Below are positions 45,806-60,300 of a stretch of DNA of 64,000 bases, in pieces. Position 1 is the first letter of the stretch; each line of letters starts with the position of its first letter. The translations under genes were made by a program, and so were the position numbers. The stretch spans positions 6,160,501 through 6,224,500 of the forward strand of contig CP126191.1 in NCBI GenBank assembly GCA_030272155.1, read 5' to 3'. The DNA is from Tetradesmus obliquus (lineage: Eukaryota; Chlorophyta; Chlorophyceae; Sphaeropleales; Scenedesmaceae). A model generated the notes under the pieces. The model was not told the origin of the DNA. It searched no databases and saw only the letters and a program-made list of their open reading frames with translations.

Positions 45806-45921
45806 GCATCAACCCGTATCACGACGGTGTCATCTGCACTGATGTGGCAGAGCCTTGCCAAGGCAGTTGCAGTGCAACTTGCAATGTTGCAGCCTTGCAT
45901 TCTGCAGTTGAACTTGTTGTA

Positions 45922-45957
45922 ACATCAGTTCAAGTGCTTACATCAGTTCAAGTGCTT
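45922..45957. repeat. 18-bp perfect tandem duplication
   Basis: ACATCAGTTCAAGTGCTT occurs twice without a gap. Confidence 0.95.
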
Positions 45958-46687
45958 GCTGCCAGCCAGCGTTGGCTGCTCACTGCTACAGGCTGCAGTG
46001 CACTACTAGTGCATGTAGTACATGTGCACGAACGCGTTGGTGTTGTGACATGTCTTTTGTCAAGATGTGCGGTTTGTGACAATGTCGGCGGGCCTTCAAG
46101 TCTCCCTGGCTGCATTCGGTGCCACGTGGCGTGGCGTGCACGCTGCCACCACACTGCCAGTGGCAACTGGCGGCCAACCGGTGACTACCACAACCGTGTT
46201 GTCACACCACCAATGTCGCCAATAAGGACCCTTCAACGCACATAGTGAAATCCAGAGCCGTATAAATTCGTCCTTTCACATTGTGTTTGTTGGCAAAGCG
46301 TCTGCCCATTGGTAAATCACAACAAAGTGCAAGTTTGCAGCACAGTGTGATACAGTACAAAGACGCACCATTGGCAGATGCTCAAGGCAATGCATGCCGC
46401 AACCAGCGCCTACCAGTGGTAGCAATGTGCAGCACTTGTACCGCCTGTTACTCTACTGGACAACGCTGTTGCGCTCTGCTACTCAACGGCTGTGCTGTGC
46501 CAGCACACACCAAGCAGGCAGCATCACTCCAGCGCCATGCATCCCCGACATAGTCCGAAAGAAAAAGAGCCTCACATCCTGCACCTGCTACGTAGTGCTA
46601 CCCTCGACACCTGCGCTTTGCAACAGAGATAATGCATCAGCAACCGCCATCGCTGTGCATCGCTGTCACTGCTGCTCTGTACACGCT

Positions 46688-49168
<2,481 letters not shown>

Positions 49169-49485
49169 GATTGCTATCTTTCAAACAAAAAAGCGATCAC
49201 GCAACGCACACCGAAGGACCTTTTCCCTCCGTCTTCGGTGATGATGCCGGGTCATGAGTAACCAGCCAAGCAACCAACTGCTGACAGAGTACGGAGAGCT
49301 GCTCCCAGATAGTAGCGTGCTGCCCAAACATCTTACTGTGCAGGCAGCAGCAGCGGGTTCGAGCAGACGGTGGCCCGCCAGACTGCTCTTGGTGCTGCTG
49401 GTCGGGCTGCAGGGCCTTGCTGTGCTCAGGCTGTCTCAAACACTGTCGTAGTCGGTCCTAGGTGCCTGTGAGCTGTTGCCGCAGC
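49169..49485. promoter_or_regulatory. Compact divergent promoter region ASADH/LDAH
   Basis: 317 bp between the two start codons. An ATG-led frame from 49254 can be joined in phase to the LDAH exon through a 70-nt intron. If that is real, only 85 bp separate the coding regions. No TATA box seen. Confidence 0.45.
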
Positions 49486-51506
49486 ATGGTGTTTTGGAAG
49501 TCAGTCCTTAGCGTTGGGCCATGGGCCACAGAGGCGATGGGGCTGGCATGCAGCAGCAGCAAGCCGCTGCTCCAGCTGCTGGTGGTCCCAGGCAACCCAG
49601 GCTTCTGCGGCTTCTATGACGAGTTCATGCTGCAGCTGGCTCAGCTGTTCGGCAGACACAACGTAGACATCATGGCTGTCTCGCACGCTGGCCATGATTC
49701 AGCAGGGCTGAGCCAGGGCAAGGTGTGCTGATCATCGTCATCGTTAGCGATGATCAGCGATGATGGAGGCAACCTGCTGCCAGCTTCAGTTCCGCTGAAC
49801 AGCAGCAGCCAGCTTGTGTCCCACCGTGCAAAAGCTGTGATGCCGCAACATGCAGGCTCAAGGGCTGCTGTAACAGCGCAGCTACTGAGGCACTGAGCTA
49901 CAATGCACGTGTCCGCTGTTCCTCGCAGGTCTGGTGCCTGGACAGCCAGATTCAGCACAAGGTGGCGCTGCTCAAGGAGCATGTGCTGGCACCTGGCCGC
50001 CCACCAGCGGTCATCCTGGCACACAGCATCGGCAGCTACATCATGCTGCAGGCCGTCAAGCAGCTGGAGCAGGAGATGCAGGCTGCAGGCACGCACCTGC
50101 AGCAGCAGCTGCCCAAGGTACTGGCATTCTGCACTTGAACAGCATGTGCGCTTGATGCTTAGCCAAGCGCAAGCGAATGAGGCGTGCTGGGCCGTGTGAC
50201 AGCGCGAGGTGCCTTGCACTTGAAGACACATGAGCTGCACTTTATGTGGGAGCACCTGCTCCTCCTGCACCACTGGGCTGCCTTTCTTTTGCTGTCTGGC
50301 TCCATGCTTGGGGATCAGCTCCTCCTGATACCAATAAATTAGCTCATGTGGAGCTGGCATCAGCAGCCTGCACAACCTGCACATGCTTGCACATCAGCAA
50401 CCCGCACAAGTGCTGTGCCGCATGCCTGTATACACCTTGCAGGTGGTGCTGCTGATGCCCTTCATGGCCACCGACTGGTCCAGCAGCAGGCAGCGGGTGC
50501 TGCGCTTTGCCGCGAGCCTTGCTCCGCTGCTGGGTGCAGTGGCTGGCGCAGTGGGGCGGCTGCCCGGCTGGCTGCAGGACCGGCTGGTGGCGCTGGTGCA
50601 GCCCGGTGTGGAGCCGCATGCGCGCGGCAGCATGAAGGCGCTCATGACGGCTGGTGGCGTGCACAACAACTTCCACCTGGCGCGGCACGAGTTCAGGTGG
50701 GACGCTGCGGTTGTTGTGGAATCAATTGCAGGTGGCAGGGCTGCTGGCGCAGCACCATAAAGGGCCCTGCCGTGAGGTCTGCAGTAATCTGGGAGTACTG
50801 AGCGAACTTCGCAGCTGAGAGTTGGGATGCCACCTGCTCTGTCGCTGTGTCCTGCTCCTGCTGCAGGGACCTGGACAGGCCGGCAGACTTTGGCCTGATC
50901 AGGCGGTTGGGGCGGCGCGCTGCAGTGGTGTGCGCGCCAGACGACATGTGGTTCCCGCAGCAGCACTACCAGCAGATGCGCAGCGCACTGCCAGGCATCG
51001 AGGTGAGCACAGCAGCACCGCTGCGACTGCAGCTTAGCACAGTCGCCTGGCGGCTGCACATGCGCTTCAGTTTATCAAGATGACACCAGCAGATACGGCC
51101 TGGCTTTGCCCAGATCGACTTCATACAGCCCTGCAGTTGTGTTGTTGTCGTGCATTGCCCTAGTAATCTTTGCTGCTGCTACTGCTGTTGCTGTGTGCAG
51201 GAGTACTGGAGTGACAAGCTGACACATGCTTTCTGTCTGGAGTCGCATCAATGCAAGCACGTCGCTGAGCTGGTATATGCCTCGGTCACCAGCAGCATGC
51301 CACACCTGGCTGCACGCACAGCACAAGGCTTGCGTCCCGAGAGTGGTGATTTGGCTGCAGCTGCAGCTGAAATGCTGGCAGAAGGAGCAAGGGATACCCA
51401 GCAGCAGCAGTTGGACCAAGCAGAGGTAGGGGCAATGGACATGAGCATTCTAGTCAGTGAGGAGGCTGCTGGTGGGCAGGCAGCCAAAGCGAAGGTGGCG
51501 TGCTGA
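49486..51506 (+). CDS. LDAH: LDAH-type alpha/beta hydrolase (lipid droplet-associated hydrolase family)
   Basis: Five exons: 49486-49722, 49929-50117, 50443-50696, 50867-51002 and 51201-51506, giving 373 residues with agreeing phases. The family associates with lipid droplets and acts on lipid esters, though its substrate is debated. Seen: the oxyanion-side motif VVPGNPGFCGFYDEF, SHAGHDSAG, LDSQIQHKVALLKEHV, and the nucleophile elbow AHSIGSYI with Ser near residue 112. LLMPFMATDWSSS follows, then APDDMWFPQQHY with the likely acid Asp, and LTHAFCLESHQ with the likely catalytic His. About 70 Q/A-rich residues extend the C-terminus past the family end. An upstream first exon beginning at 49254 is possible. 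The next gene on the same strand is a ketoacyl-CoA synthase. Confidence 0.88.
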
Positions 51507-52710
51507 AGCCACAGTAGGCAGGGGGTGTATGTGGAGCAGATGACGCATTTCAACTCATATGGTTTAACTCATATGGTTTAAATGGTGGTGCGGGTTGATT
51601 GTGCGGGACCAACGTACGCAAGCATGTCATCAAGCACCTGCAGGCCATGCACAGCTTGAGTTGTGATGTGTTGCGTTGACAAAATTGTTGCTGCATAAGA
51701 CTACTTGGCAGTCATGGCGCGATGCCAGTGCTCTTTTCACAAAAAAAATTGTGTGTAGTTTATTGCATTTTCCTGCCATTCACGGGCAGCTGACTGTAGG
51801 CAGCTTATCATGGTTCATGCATCGCCACCACTGCCGCTCGCAGCATTTTTCATGCATGTCCTGGGGTTTATATCAACCTCAAGTCCAGCCTGGCATGCCC
51901 TAGTTGTTGGGTGTTGCATGTTTGAAACCTTGCTGCTGTTGGAAGCCGGGCAAAAAGAGCTGTCGCTGTCTCTTTATGTTATGTCACATAATGTGTGTGT
52001 GACATCCACAGTGTCCACATTGTGCAGCGAGCGTGCTGTCCTAGGCTAAAGTCTGGCCCTGTTTGAGTCGAGCGAGTGGTCTGCCTGCAAGGGGACCAAG
52101 ACTAGTCCCTCGAGCACAGATTTCCATTGCAGGATCAAACAAAAGCTGGGCTGCGTGCTCAATTTCGGCGAGTCTAATATATTCTCTGTACTGTTTGGTG
52201 CGTCTGATCTCAAACGTCAAACGTCCACGGCGCAGAGCAGTGCAGTGTCATAGGAGCCTGTCCCATATGGGGTTACGTCATCGCTGTTGTCAACCTGTGT
52301 ATGAGTGCTGGGGAGAGTGCATTTGCGTTTAAAAGTGCAAATGTTGAAGCCCAGCGTGAATGCCGCAGTGTTATGCCCGGTTTTCTCGCTACAACAGCTT
52401 ATTACTCAACCTTCCGCGAACCGTCGCCCTGTGACGCTTTGGGCTCGTGCCCAAAGCTGGCAACCTTCTCCACCTGCACTGAGAAGGCTCCTAGCAAGTA
52501 ACTGGCTATCTATCTGCTGTGATATATAAGGCCTCTGTCTACTCGCTACGGCTCATTGCAAACAAAGCAACGTCTTCACGTCGACAATCTTTCAAGGCAC
52601 TACTGATCAACAGCTGATGTGTGCACAGTGAATTGAGCTGGCCACACCCCTCAAAATTTTTGATTTGTTGTTTTTTGATTTTGTACTGTGTTTTCTTCCG
52701 CGTTTGTCGC
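51507..52710. other. Intergenic region LDAH/KCS with KCS promoter
   Basis: 1.2 kb. It includes the LDAH 3' UTR, a 14-bp tandem duplication (AACTCATATGGTTT, 51552-51579) and a TATA box at 52523-52530. No coding sequence supported. Confidence 0.55.
52523..52530 (+). promoter_or_regulatory. TATA box candidate for KCS
   Basis: TATATAAG lies 181 nt before the KCS start codon in otherwise mixed sequence. This is one of the few clear TATA elements upstream of a gene here. Confidence 0.5.
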
Positions 52711-55267
52711 ATGGCAAAGATCATGCAAGGCAACAGCAGTACTGCCAAGTGGCAGTATCCTGCCCTGTGCGCGAGTGGTGTAGTCTTGGCAGCTGGCGTT
52801 CCGCCCATCACCTACCTCAAAACAGCCATGGTTCACATTCTGGAGGTCTGCAGCGCTGCAGCACACTGTGCCAGTGCCACACCTCTGCTGGTGATTGCTG
52901 CTGGGGCTGTCCTCCTCAGCCTGGCCCTGCTCTGCTACATCCTGTTCCCCCCAAAGCGGCATGTCTACGTGCTGGACTTTGCAGTGCACAAGCCACACTT
53001 GAGGTGAGCAAATGCACCTACAACTGCGGTGTCATGCATGTCCATGTGATGCCACTGCTTGCCCATCAGCTGCAGGGGTGCCAGCACTGGCTGGTCCTCC
53101 TCCATGCTTCCCTGCAGTTTGCATCCATCCTCAACACACTGCATGCACATGAATGAAGGCAGATGTCTGTACTTGCAGCTTTGTCAGTGCCTGCGGTCAA
53201 CAGTCAGCTGGCAGCACAGTGCAGCCGCCATGCACCCGCTCCACACCGCCGCACCCATCTTGCGCACAGCCGCCCTATGCTCAACCCTGCCCGCACTGCT
53301 ACTGCCTACCTGCTGCTGCCGCCTGCGCTGCAGCTGGCGCTTCCCCCGCAGCCGCATCGGCGAGCTGTGCCGGGGCAAGTTCAGCGAGGCTGACGTGGCA
53401 TTCCAGGAGCGCATGGCCTACCGCACAGGCCTCAGCGATGACACAGCAGTCTGCCCCGCCATCCAGTCTGGCGACGAGTCCAACTGCACCATGGAAGCCG
53501 CCCGTTTTGAATTCGGCGCGACCTGCATCACCACCGTCACCGAGCTCTTTGCCAAGACAGGCGTCAAACCCCACCAGGTCAACTTTGTCATCACCAACAG
53601 CAGCCTGTTCAACCCCACGCCCAGCCTCAGCGCGATGATCATGAACCACTTCAAGATGAGTGGCAGGACTATCAACTACAGTCTGGGAGGCATGGGCTGC
53701 AGTGCAGGGGTCATCGCGCTGGACCTGGCGCGAGAGCTGCTGGGGCAGCACCCCAACAGCGTGGCGCTGGTGGTTAGCCACGAGAACATCACCAACAACT
53801 ACTACAGCGGCTCAGACAAGTCTATGCTCATCCCCAACGTGAGTGCTGCTGAATGTTGTTGATGGTGGCGCCAGCTGTGCCTGCTGTGGTCGAGCTAACT
53901 GGGGTTGAAGCTTGCATGCTGCGCCTTGCGCCATGCCATGTGCGATGCATGTAGCCACTATGCATTCAGCGTAGGGCAGTGGCAGCTCTGGTGGGCATGT
54001 ACAGCCCTTTGGCAGTTCATCGGCAGTGGTGAGGCAACAGCCATCATGCATGTAGTGCTGTCTTTTACACATGTTTTCCGTGATTGCGCACAGCCTGTCC
54101 AAGCTTTCCTATGCTGCTCCACTTGCAGGTGCTCTTCCGCTGCAACGGCAGCGCGGTGCTGCTCACCAACCGCCGCTGCGACGTGCCGCGCGCCAAGTAC
54201 ACCATCAGCCACATCGTGCGCACCAACCTGGCTGCAGACGACACCGCCTACAACTGCGTCATGCAGGTGCGAGAACGCCTGTTGTCGCAACTCAGGCCCA
54301 TACCAGGCCTGCCCTTGTCCTTCTCGCGCGGAAGAATTAGCGCGCGGAAGAGCATAGGCTCAAGCAGGCTCGCCTGCTTTTGATGCGTAGGACTTGTAAC
54401 TTGTAACTTGTTGTTGCAGCTCGCGTACTCGGTATCGTCGATGGGATGACCATGCTGCGCTGCATCACAGGATTGCAGTTTGCTGGTGATGTGCTTGTTT
54501 TTCAGTCGACGCCGCCAGCAGCTCAAGCTCAATCAGACCTACTCTGCTTTTGCATGATTTGCCCTGGCTCATCCTCTCCACTGCTGCTGCTGCTGCCGCC
54601 TGACATGCAGACTGAGGACGCTGAGCGCAAGGTGGGTGTGCGCCTCAACAAGGACCTCATCCAAGTCGGTGCACGCGCGCTGCGCGAGAACATGACGGCA
54701 CTCGGCCCCAAGGTGCTGCCCTACAGTGAGCAAGCCAAGTTTGCAGCCAACCTAGTCCTGCGCAAGGCAGCCAAGCTGCAGCCGGCGCTTGCAGCGCGCC
54801 TGCCGGCGGCCTGGCTGCAGCCCTACACGCCGGACTTCCGCAAGGCCTTTGAGCACTACTGCATCCACACCGGCGGCAGGGGCATCATTGATGGGCTGGA
54901 GAAGGAGATGCAGCTCAGCAGGCAGCAGGTGGAGGCCAGCAGGGCCAGCCTGTACCGCTTCGGCAACACCAGCAGCACCAGCGTGTGGTATGAGCTGGCG
55001 TTCATTGAATCGCAGCGGGGGCTGGCGGCTGGGGAGCGGGTGTGGCAGCTGGCCTTTGGCAGCGGGTTCAAGTTCAACAGCAGCGTGCTCGTGGCGCGGC
55101 GGAGGATTAGGGATGCTTCGCATGCTGCCTGGGATGGGTTTGATGGTGAGGTTATGTGGAGGGAGCTTGATGAGCTGGAGGCCAGCGCTGCTGCTGCCCG
55201 GGCTGCGAAGGCGGCTGCTGCTGCTGCCGCTGCTGCTGCTGGTGGGGATAAGGCCGCGTGCAGTTGA
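52711..55267 (+). CDS. KCS: 3-ketoacyl-CoA synthase (FAE1/KCS type)
   Basis: Four exons: 52711-53003, 53334-53838, 54129-54266 and 54611-55267, giving 530 residues, typical for the family, with agreeing phases. KCS condenses malonyl-CoA with acyl-CoA in the ER membrane, the first step of very-long-chain fatty acid elongation. Two hydrophobic segments lie before HVYVLDFAVHKP, the usual family entry. Seen: EARF-like MEAARFEFGATCITTVTELF, NFVITNSSLFNPTPSL, the catalytic Cys near residue 220 in GGMGCSAGVIALDLA, VSHENITNNYYSG, the His in HYCIHTGGRGIIDGLEK, and the Asn in RFGNTSSTSVWYEL. The C-terminus is an Ala-rich tail. Start context is good (CGCATGG). Confidence 0.95.
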
Positions 55268-57357
55268 AGCTGGTTGGAGGTTGTCAGGGTTGGCTGCACT
55301 TGCTCTAGTTGCTAGGTATTGGCTGCACTTTCACACTCAGGCTGCAGCAGCTGCGATGCGTTGCGATATGCGGGTGGCAGCAGCTGCTGCATGCTTACGG
55401 TATTGTGGTGTGTTGACAGAGGGATTGGAAGCACGCAAGAATGTGCGTGTGTACGGGGCGGGGGCATGGGATTTGAAGAGATTTGCACAGTGGTAGCATT
55501 GTCACCGACAGCACCTGATGTACAATAGCGGTGGGTGGTGTTGAGTTTTGGATGCTCATAGATCAGTTGCGCTGAATCACTGAAATAGTGTGTTCTGTTT
55601 GTTGTCAATCAGGTCGCTGTCGCTGATAGCAAGTGCTTGCAGTTTATCAATCATTACCTTGTGGCTGGTACTGTGGGAGGGGAGCTCTTAGCCACTTGTC
55701 AAGTGCAGCTGCCAGCCACGCTGCGGTTGGCTCACTCAGTGGCCGGATGCAGGCCCGTGTTATATTATGAGCGAGCCTGACGCAAACTGCAATTGCTTGG
55801 TCAGACCACCAGACATCAAGCAGCAGCGGCGCCTGGCAGTGCAGAGTAGTGTGTGTTCTGTGTTTGACTGGCGCAGCAATGGTGGGTGTTCACAATTGTA
55901 TTTCTTCATGTGTTTTGCGGCAGGCCAAGTTGGCATGTGTCTGCTGCCAGGCAGGTGGTGCACCCCACGGCCTGACTGCGCACTGGTAGAGCAGCAGCGT
56001 TGCGCGCATTGAGTACCTACAATATTATCGGCCATATCCTTACAACAGCCGCAACTTGATTTCATTTGCTGGATTATGCAGGATGTGGCACCAACGACGG
56101 CACAGAGTTGGAAGCTGCCCATTTGTTGTGCCAGCATTGCATGCAGTACTAGCAAATTGATCACTGGTGATGTGGCAAGGCTGTTGGCTGGGCCACTGCG
56201 AGCTTCGTTTGCCCAGCATGCTGCACGTCGTGCACATACCATGAAGTAGTGCTGCGTACAAAGGCTGCTGGATCCAAGCCTGCTGGGACCTTGCGTGCTG
56301 GCAACTGCAATTGCTATTGCATTACACTAGCGCATGCTGGCATTATTTGTTGCTGCTGCGGGGACCAGTGCCAAACCTGTACTACAGGCAGGCTGCCTGG
56401 CAGGCTGCCTTGGGTGGCCGGCTTGCAGTTGCGCGTCACCCACCTGGTATGTCGCTTCGTGCATTGGTTGTGTACAGGCCTGAATGCAAGGCGTAGGGTT
56501 GTGCACAGTAGATCACGTTCCAAGCGTTGCTGGGTTTTGCGCACCTAAACGCGGCGTGGAGGTGCGATGCCGTTGCTACAGGTCAACATGGTAACATCAT
56601 GGTGATGGTTGCTATTTCCCTAGATTGAACTGAACGGCAGTTTAGTTATTGCTGTCGAACAACGTTGTTAAGGCCATTGCCCAGCTCAGGCTTGAGCCTG
56701 CACGCCAGCGCTGGATGGTGGTGCAGCTACAGGTACTGCCTGTGGCAGGCAGGGTCCAGGGCTAGAGCTACACGTCCGGGCACCAAGCATCTCGCATGGA
56801 TCCTTGTGATAAGAATTGGAAAATTCAAATTCAAGCTCAGGTGGCACCGATGCTTTACATTGAAAGCGCGTCAACAAGTGCAAGAGACTTGCATGGGACT
56901 GGCAGCAGCAAGCTGCTTTCCGTCAAAACAGTGCCCGTCAACGGGACGGTGTGTTGGTCGCGCAGGGCACGCCACCTACGGCAGGCTGCATGTGACACCA
57001 AGCTGGCGTAAACTATATAGCACAGAATCAAGGGTGGTGCTCTCCTGGCAACATGCGGGTGCTCAACAGCGCACACACTGCGCACACACTATATCTGAGG
57101 GCGCACGGCACCAGCCAGCGCTGGGCATACCAGCAAGTGCACAACAGCGCGCCGGCACCGAGTGCGCAGACAAACAGCTGCAGGTGCTTTGCACTCACAG
57201 GCTGCCACCTGAATGCAAGTAAAGAAGCATGGTACGTACCCGCACAGCTGGCGCAGGAGGTGCACGTGTCCCATGTAGCTGTCTTCTCTGAACAGGAGCA
57301 ACTAGCCGCAGTCAGTGCTGCAAGTCATTACCCAAACGAACACAACACCCAGCCGCC
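55268..57357. other. Convergent intergenic region KCS/FHA-RING-ARM
   Basis: 2.1 kb without a recognisable gene. Open frames are short and resemble nothing. A minus-strand TGTAA (complement of 56855-56859) lies about 500 nt after the FHA-RING-ARM stop. Confidence 0.5.
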
Positions 57358-60300
57358 CTACACCACGCTTGCCCCAACACTGCCACTGCTGCTGCTGGTA
57401 CTGCTGCTGGTACTGCTGCTGCCACTACTGCTGCTACTGCCGCTGCTGCTTCCCCAAGCGTGCCGCGCCAGCAGCACTACGCCAATGGTCAGCCCAAGGC
57501 CCGCTGCTGCTGCCGCCATGTACTTGCGCCTGTCCAGCTGCTGCTGCACCGGCTCCAGCACATGCAGCAGGTAGTCGCCAGCGCTCACAATCATCTCGTC
57601 CGGCTCCACATTCTCCAGCTCATGCCGCTGCTTGTACTGGTTCACTGTGCTCTGCAGCACCTGTGGCAGTCAGGCAGGCATGCATGACGGCGGCGGCATG
57701 TTGTCAATGTCTCCACAGCACCAACAGCACCTCGGCACACCTACGCGCATCCTCTGCGTCCATAGAGAGCATGTTCTGCAAAGCCGGCGCAGCGAATAAT
57801 TAATAAACACAACACACTAGCAATGAAACAGCAACCTCGCCATGGCGCCTCACCCGCAGTACGCCTGCCCACGCCAGTGCGCCCTTTGCGCGCTCAAACA
57901 CGCAGCTGTTGTCCCGCACCAGCACTGCCAACACAAACAGTGCTGCCCACAGCACGTCATCGTTGCTGGTGCCATGCTGCCGCAGCGCCGCCACTACACG
58001 GCGCGGCACAGATGCCTCCAGCTCGCGGATGCGTATGGCATCGTGCACCGCATCGTCACCCTGCAGGCAGTACAGCAGGCCCAGCAGCCAGCTCATGCGC
58101 AGATCAGCAGGCAGCAATGTAGGCATGAAAGTAGCGTGCAAAGCGCAACGCACCAGTGCTGCGCTTCACGCAATTGTCAAGGCGTTCCCTTGAAGCATGT
58201 AGGCTTGCGCCCCCGCAGCAGAGCTAGCTCGGGTGAGCTACTCTGCTGATTAAATGTCACAGCGCCCTCAGCAAAGCCCACCAACAGCTCACTGCCCGGC
58301 CCCAGCCCAAGCCGCGCAGCCGCCCACCTGCACCAGCACCCCCAGCAGCACCAGGCCCTTGGTCTGGATGTCCACCTCTCCCGGGTGGCTGTCCAGCGCG
58401 GCAATGATGTGGCCCAGGCACTCCTGCACACGCAGCACGCGACACGCAGGCCACCACACGAGGTGCATGCTGGTGTGAGCGCAAGGGCTTGATTGCAGGC
58501 GGACACTCCCTGGAATGTCAGCTAGCAGGCTTGGCCACAGCTTACGCATCAACAGGCCAGCATCAGGTGTTCTGGCAAGCTTCCAGCATCAGCCAGCTGC
58601 AGCGCATGTTTGCTTAAAACTGGTATGACGGCAGGCAAGCAGTGCTGCGCAATGAACGATGGAGAGAGCAGCTGCAGTGCGCCCCTGCCAGTGGTGCAGC
58701 CCTACGACAGGAAGCCAGCCCACCTGCGTGATGTGCGCCTGCATCATGGCATTCTCCAGGGCCAGAGGAATGAGGCACAGCAGCACGCTCAACTGCACCA
58801 TGGCGCTGTGCCTGCAGCATGAAACACACGTGTATCAGACTGTTGACAACAGCAAGGCAATGCACTTTTGCTAGCTGCACACCTGTGCAACACGGCAGCA
58901 GAGCAACGCACCCTGTAGCTTGGCTTACTCAAACACAATGGCTGGGCATCCCGCGTGCGACACTGCAGCGCGTCATGTAACCACGCAGCCGCATCCACTG
59001 CCAGCAGCATTTCCCCCCGCCTGCCCACCTGAACGTCTGCATGGCCTGCGCGATGACCTCTATCGCGCCCGCCTTGGCGATGTGCCACTGGTTGCTCTGG
59101 CACACCTCGCCCTCACCCCGCACCAGGCTCATCAGCGCCAGGCAGCCATGGCACTGGATGCTGTCGCTGCCGCCATGCAGCGCCATGGCGTCCACCAGGC
59201 TGCGCACGCCGCCGCTGTGCGCGATGAGCTCGCGCACGCCGTCGTCGCTCCAGGCCAGGCGCGCGAGCGCTTCCAGGCACACCAGGTGGCCCTCAGGGCC
59301 CAGGGAGGCCACCTTGAGCTGAGACAGCGCAACCTCAACCTGCGTGGGGGAGCAAGGACGACAGGGGTCCCGTTGTAATATGACAGTTTTAGACATGGTA
59401 GATGCACAACTGCGCATCTTCACGCAATGCTGGTCCAGAAGCCCCTCTGCCCCAAGGCTTCTGGCGCTCCAAGTGGGCTGGTGTAGTTGCATTGCAGGCG
59501 GCCGGGGCAGGGGGAGTACAGCTGGCAGCTGTAGGGGCGAGTTGCAGCGTGTTGGCAGCAGCACTGCAGCACTGGCACAAGCAATGCAGCACGCCCTAGG
59601 CGCCTGACAGCACTGTCACACAGCACAGCTGAGGCGCATCACGTGCGCTGCTCATCCAAGCTGCGCCTGCATGCCAGGCACTGCTCCACATCAACAGCTG
59701 CAGCATTGGCTGCAAGTTTATGCGCGCGTGTGCGGATGGTGTTGCAGCGCAGCCCCCACCTGGCGCGATTTGAGGTTTGCTGCCTCCATGGGCAGGTGCT
59801 CATCATCCAGGGGGCACAGCAGGCTCATGCTCTGCGTGAAGTAGTCAGACTCCATGGAGTCAGCAGCAGACATGTCTGCAGTGACACATGCAGCCCAACG
59901 GAAGAGCGGCAGCAGGGCAGAACTTGTGTGTCAGCGGTTGCAAAGCACGAACACTACATTGCTTGGGTGTGTGCGGCACAGCTGCACAACATGTGCATGC
60001 CAAGCAGCGCTGCAGTACAAAGTTGTTATGCATGTTGCCTGTGTTTCCTCGACACAACAACACCACAGCTGCTCACCAACAACACATTGCTAAGCCGTGC
60101 AGAGCTCACCTAGCGCCCGTGTTGCGTCCGACGGTGTCCTGCTATTACCAGCCGGCTGGCCAAGCCTGCTGCGTGTGCTGGCACTGTCGGTGAGCCCAGG
60201 CAGCCCCAGACCAGCAAGCGCAGCGCCAGCATCAACAGACCCTGTTGATGCAGCTGACGCAGCGCGCTGCATAGCACTGCTGCCACCATTGCCGCTGCCG

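Larger units (their letters stand above)
45323..46687. other. Convergent intergenic region GDI/ASADH
   Basis: 1.4 kb without a supported gene. It contains a two-copy 47-bp-period repeat (45716-45805), an 18-bp tandem duplication (45922-45957) and a TGTAA at 45918-45922 about 600 nt after the GDI stop. Confidence 0.55.

Noticed and set aside
57358-59875. A separate armadillo gene downstream of the FHA-RING gene
   Set aside because: No good start codon opens the armadillo exons, and the phase continues from the FHA-RING linker exon. Not excluded, so it is listed as the main test.
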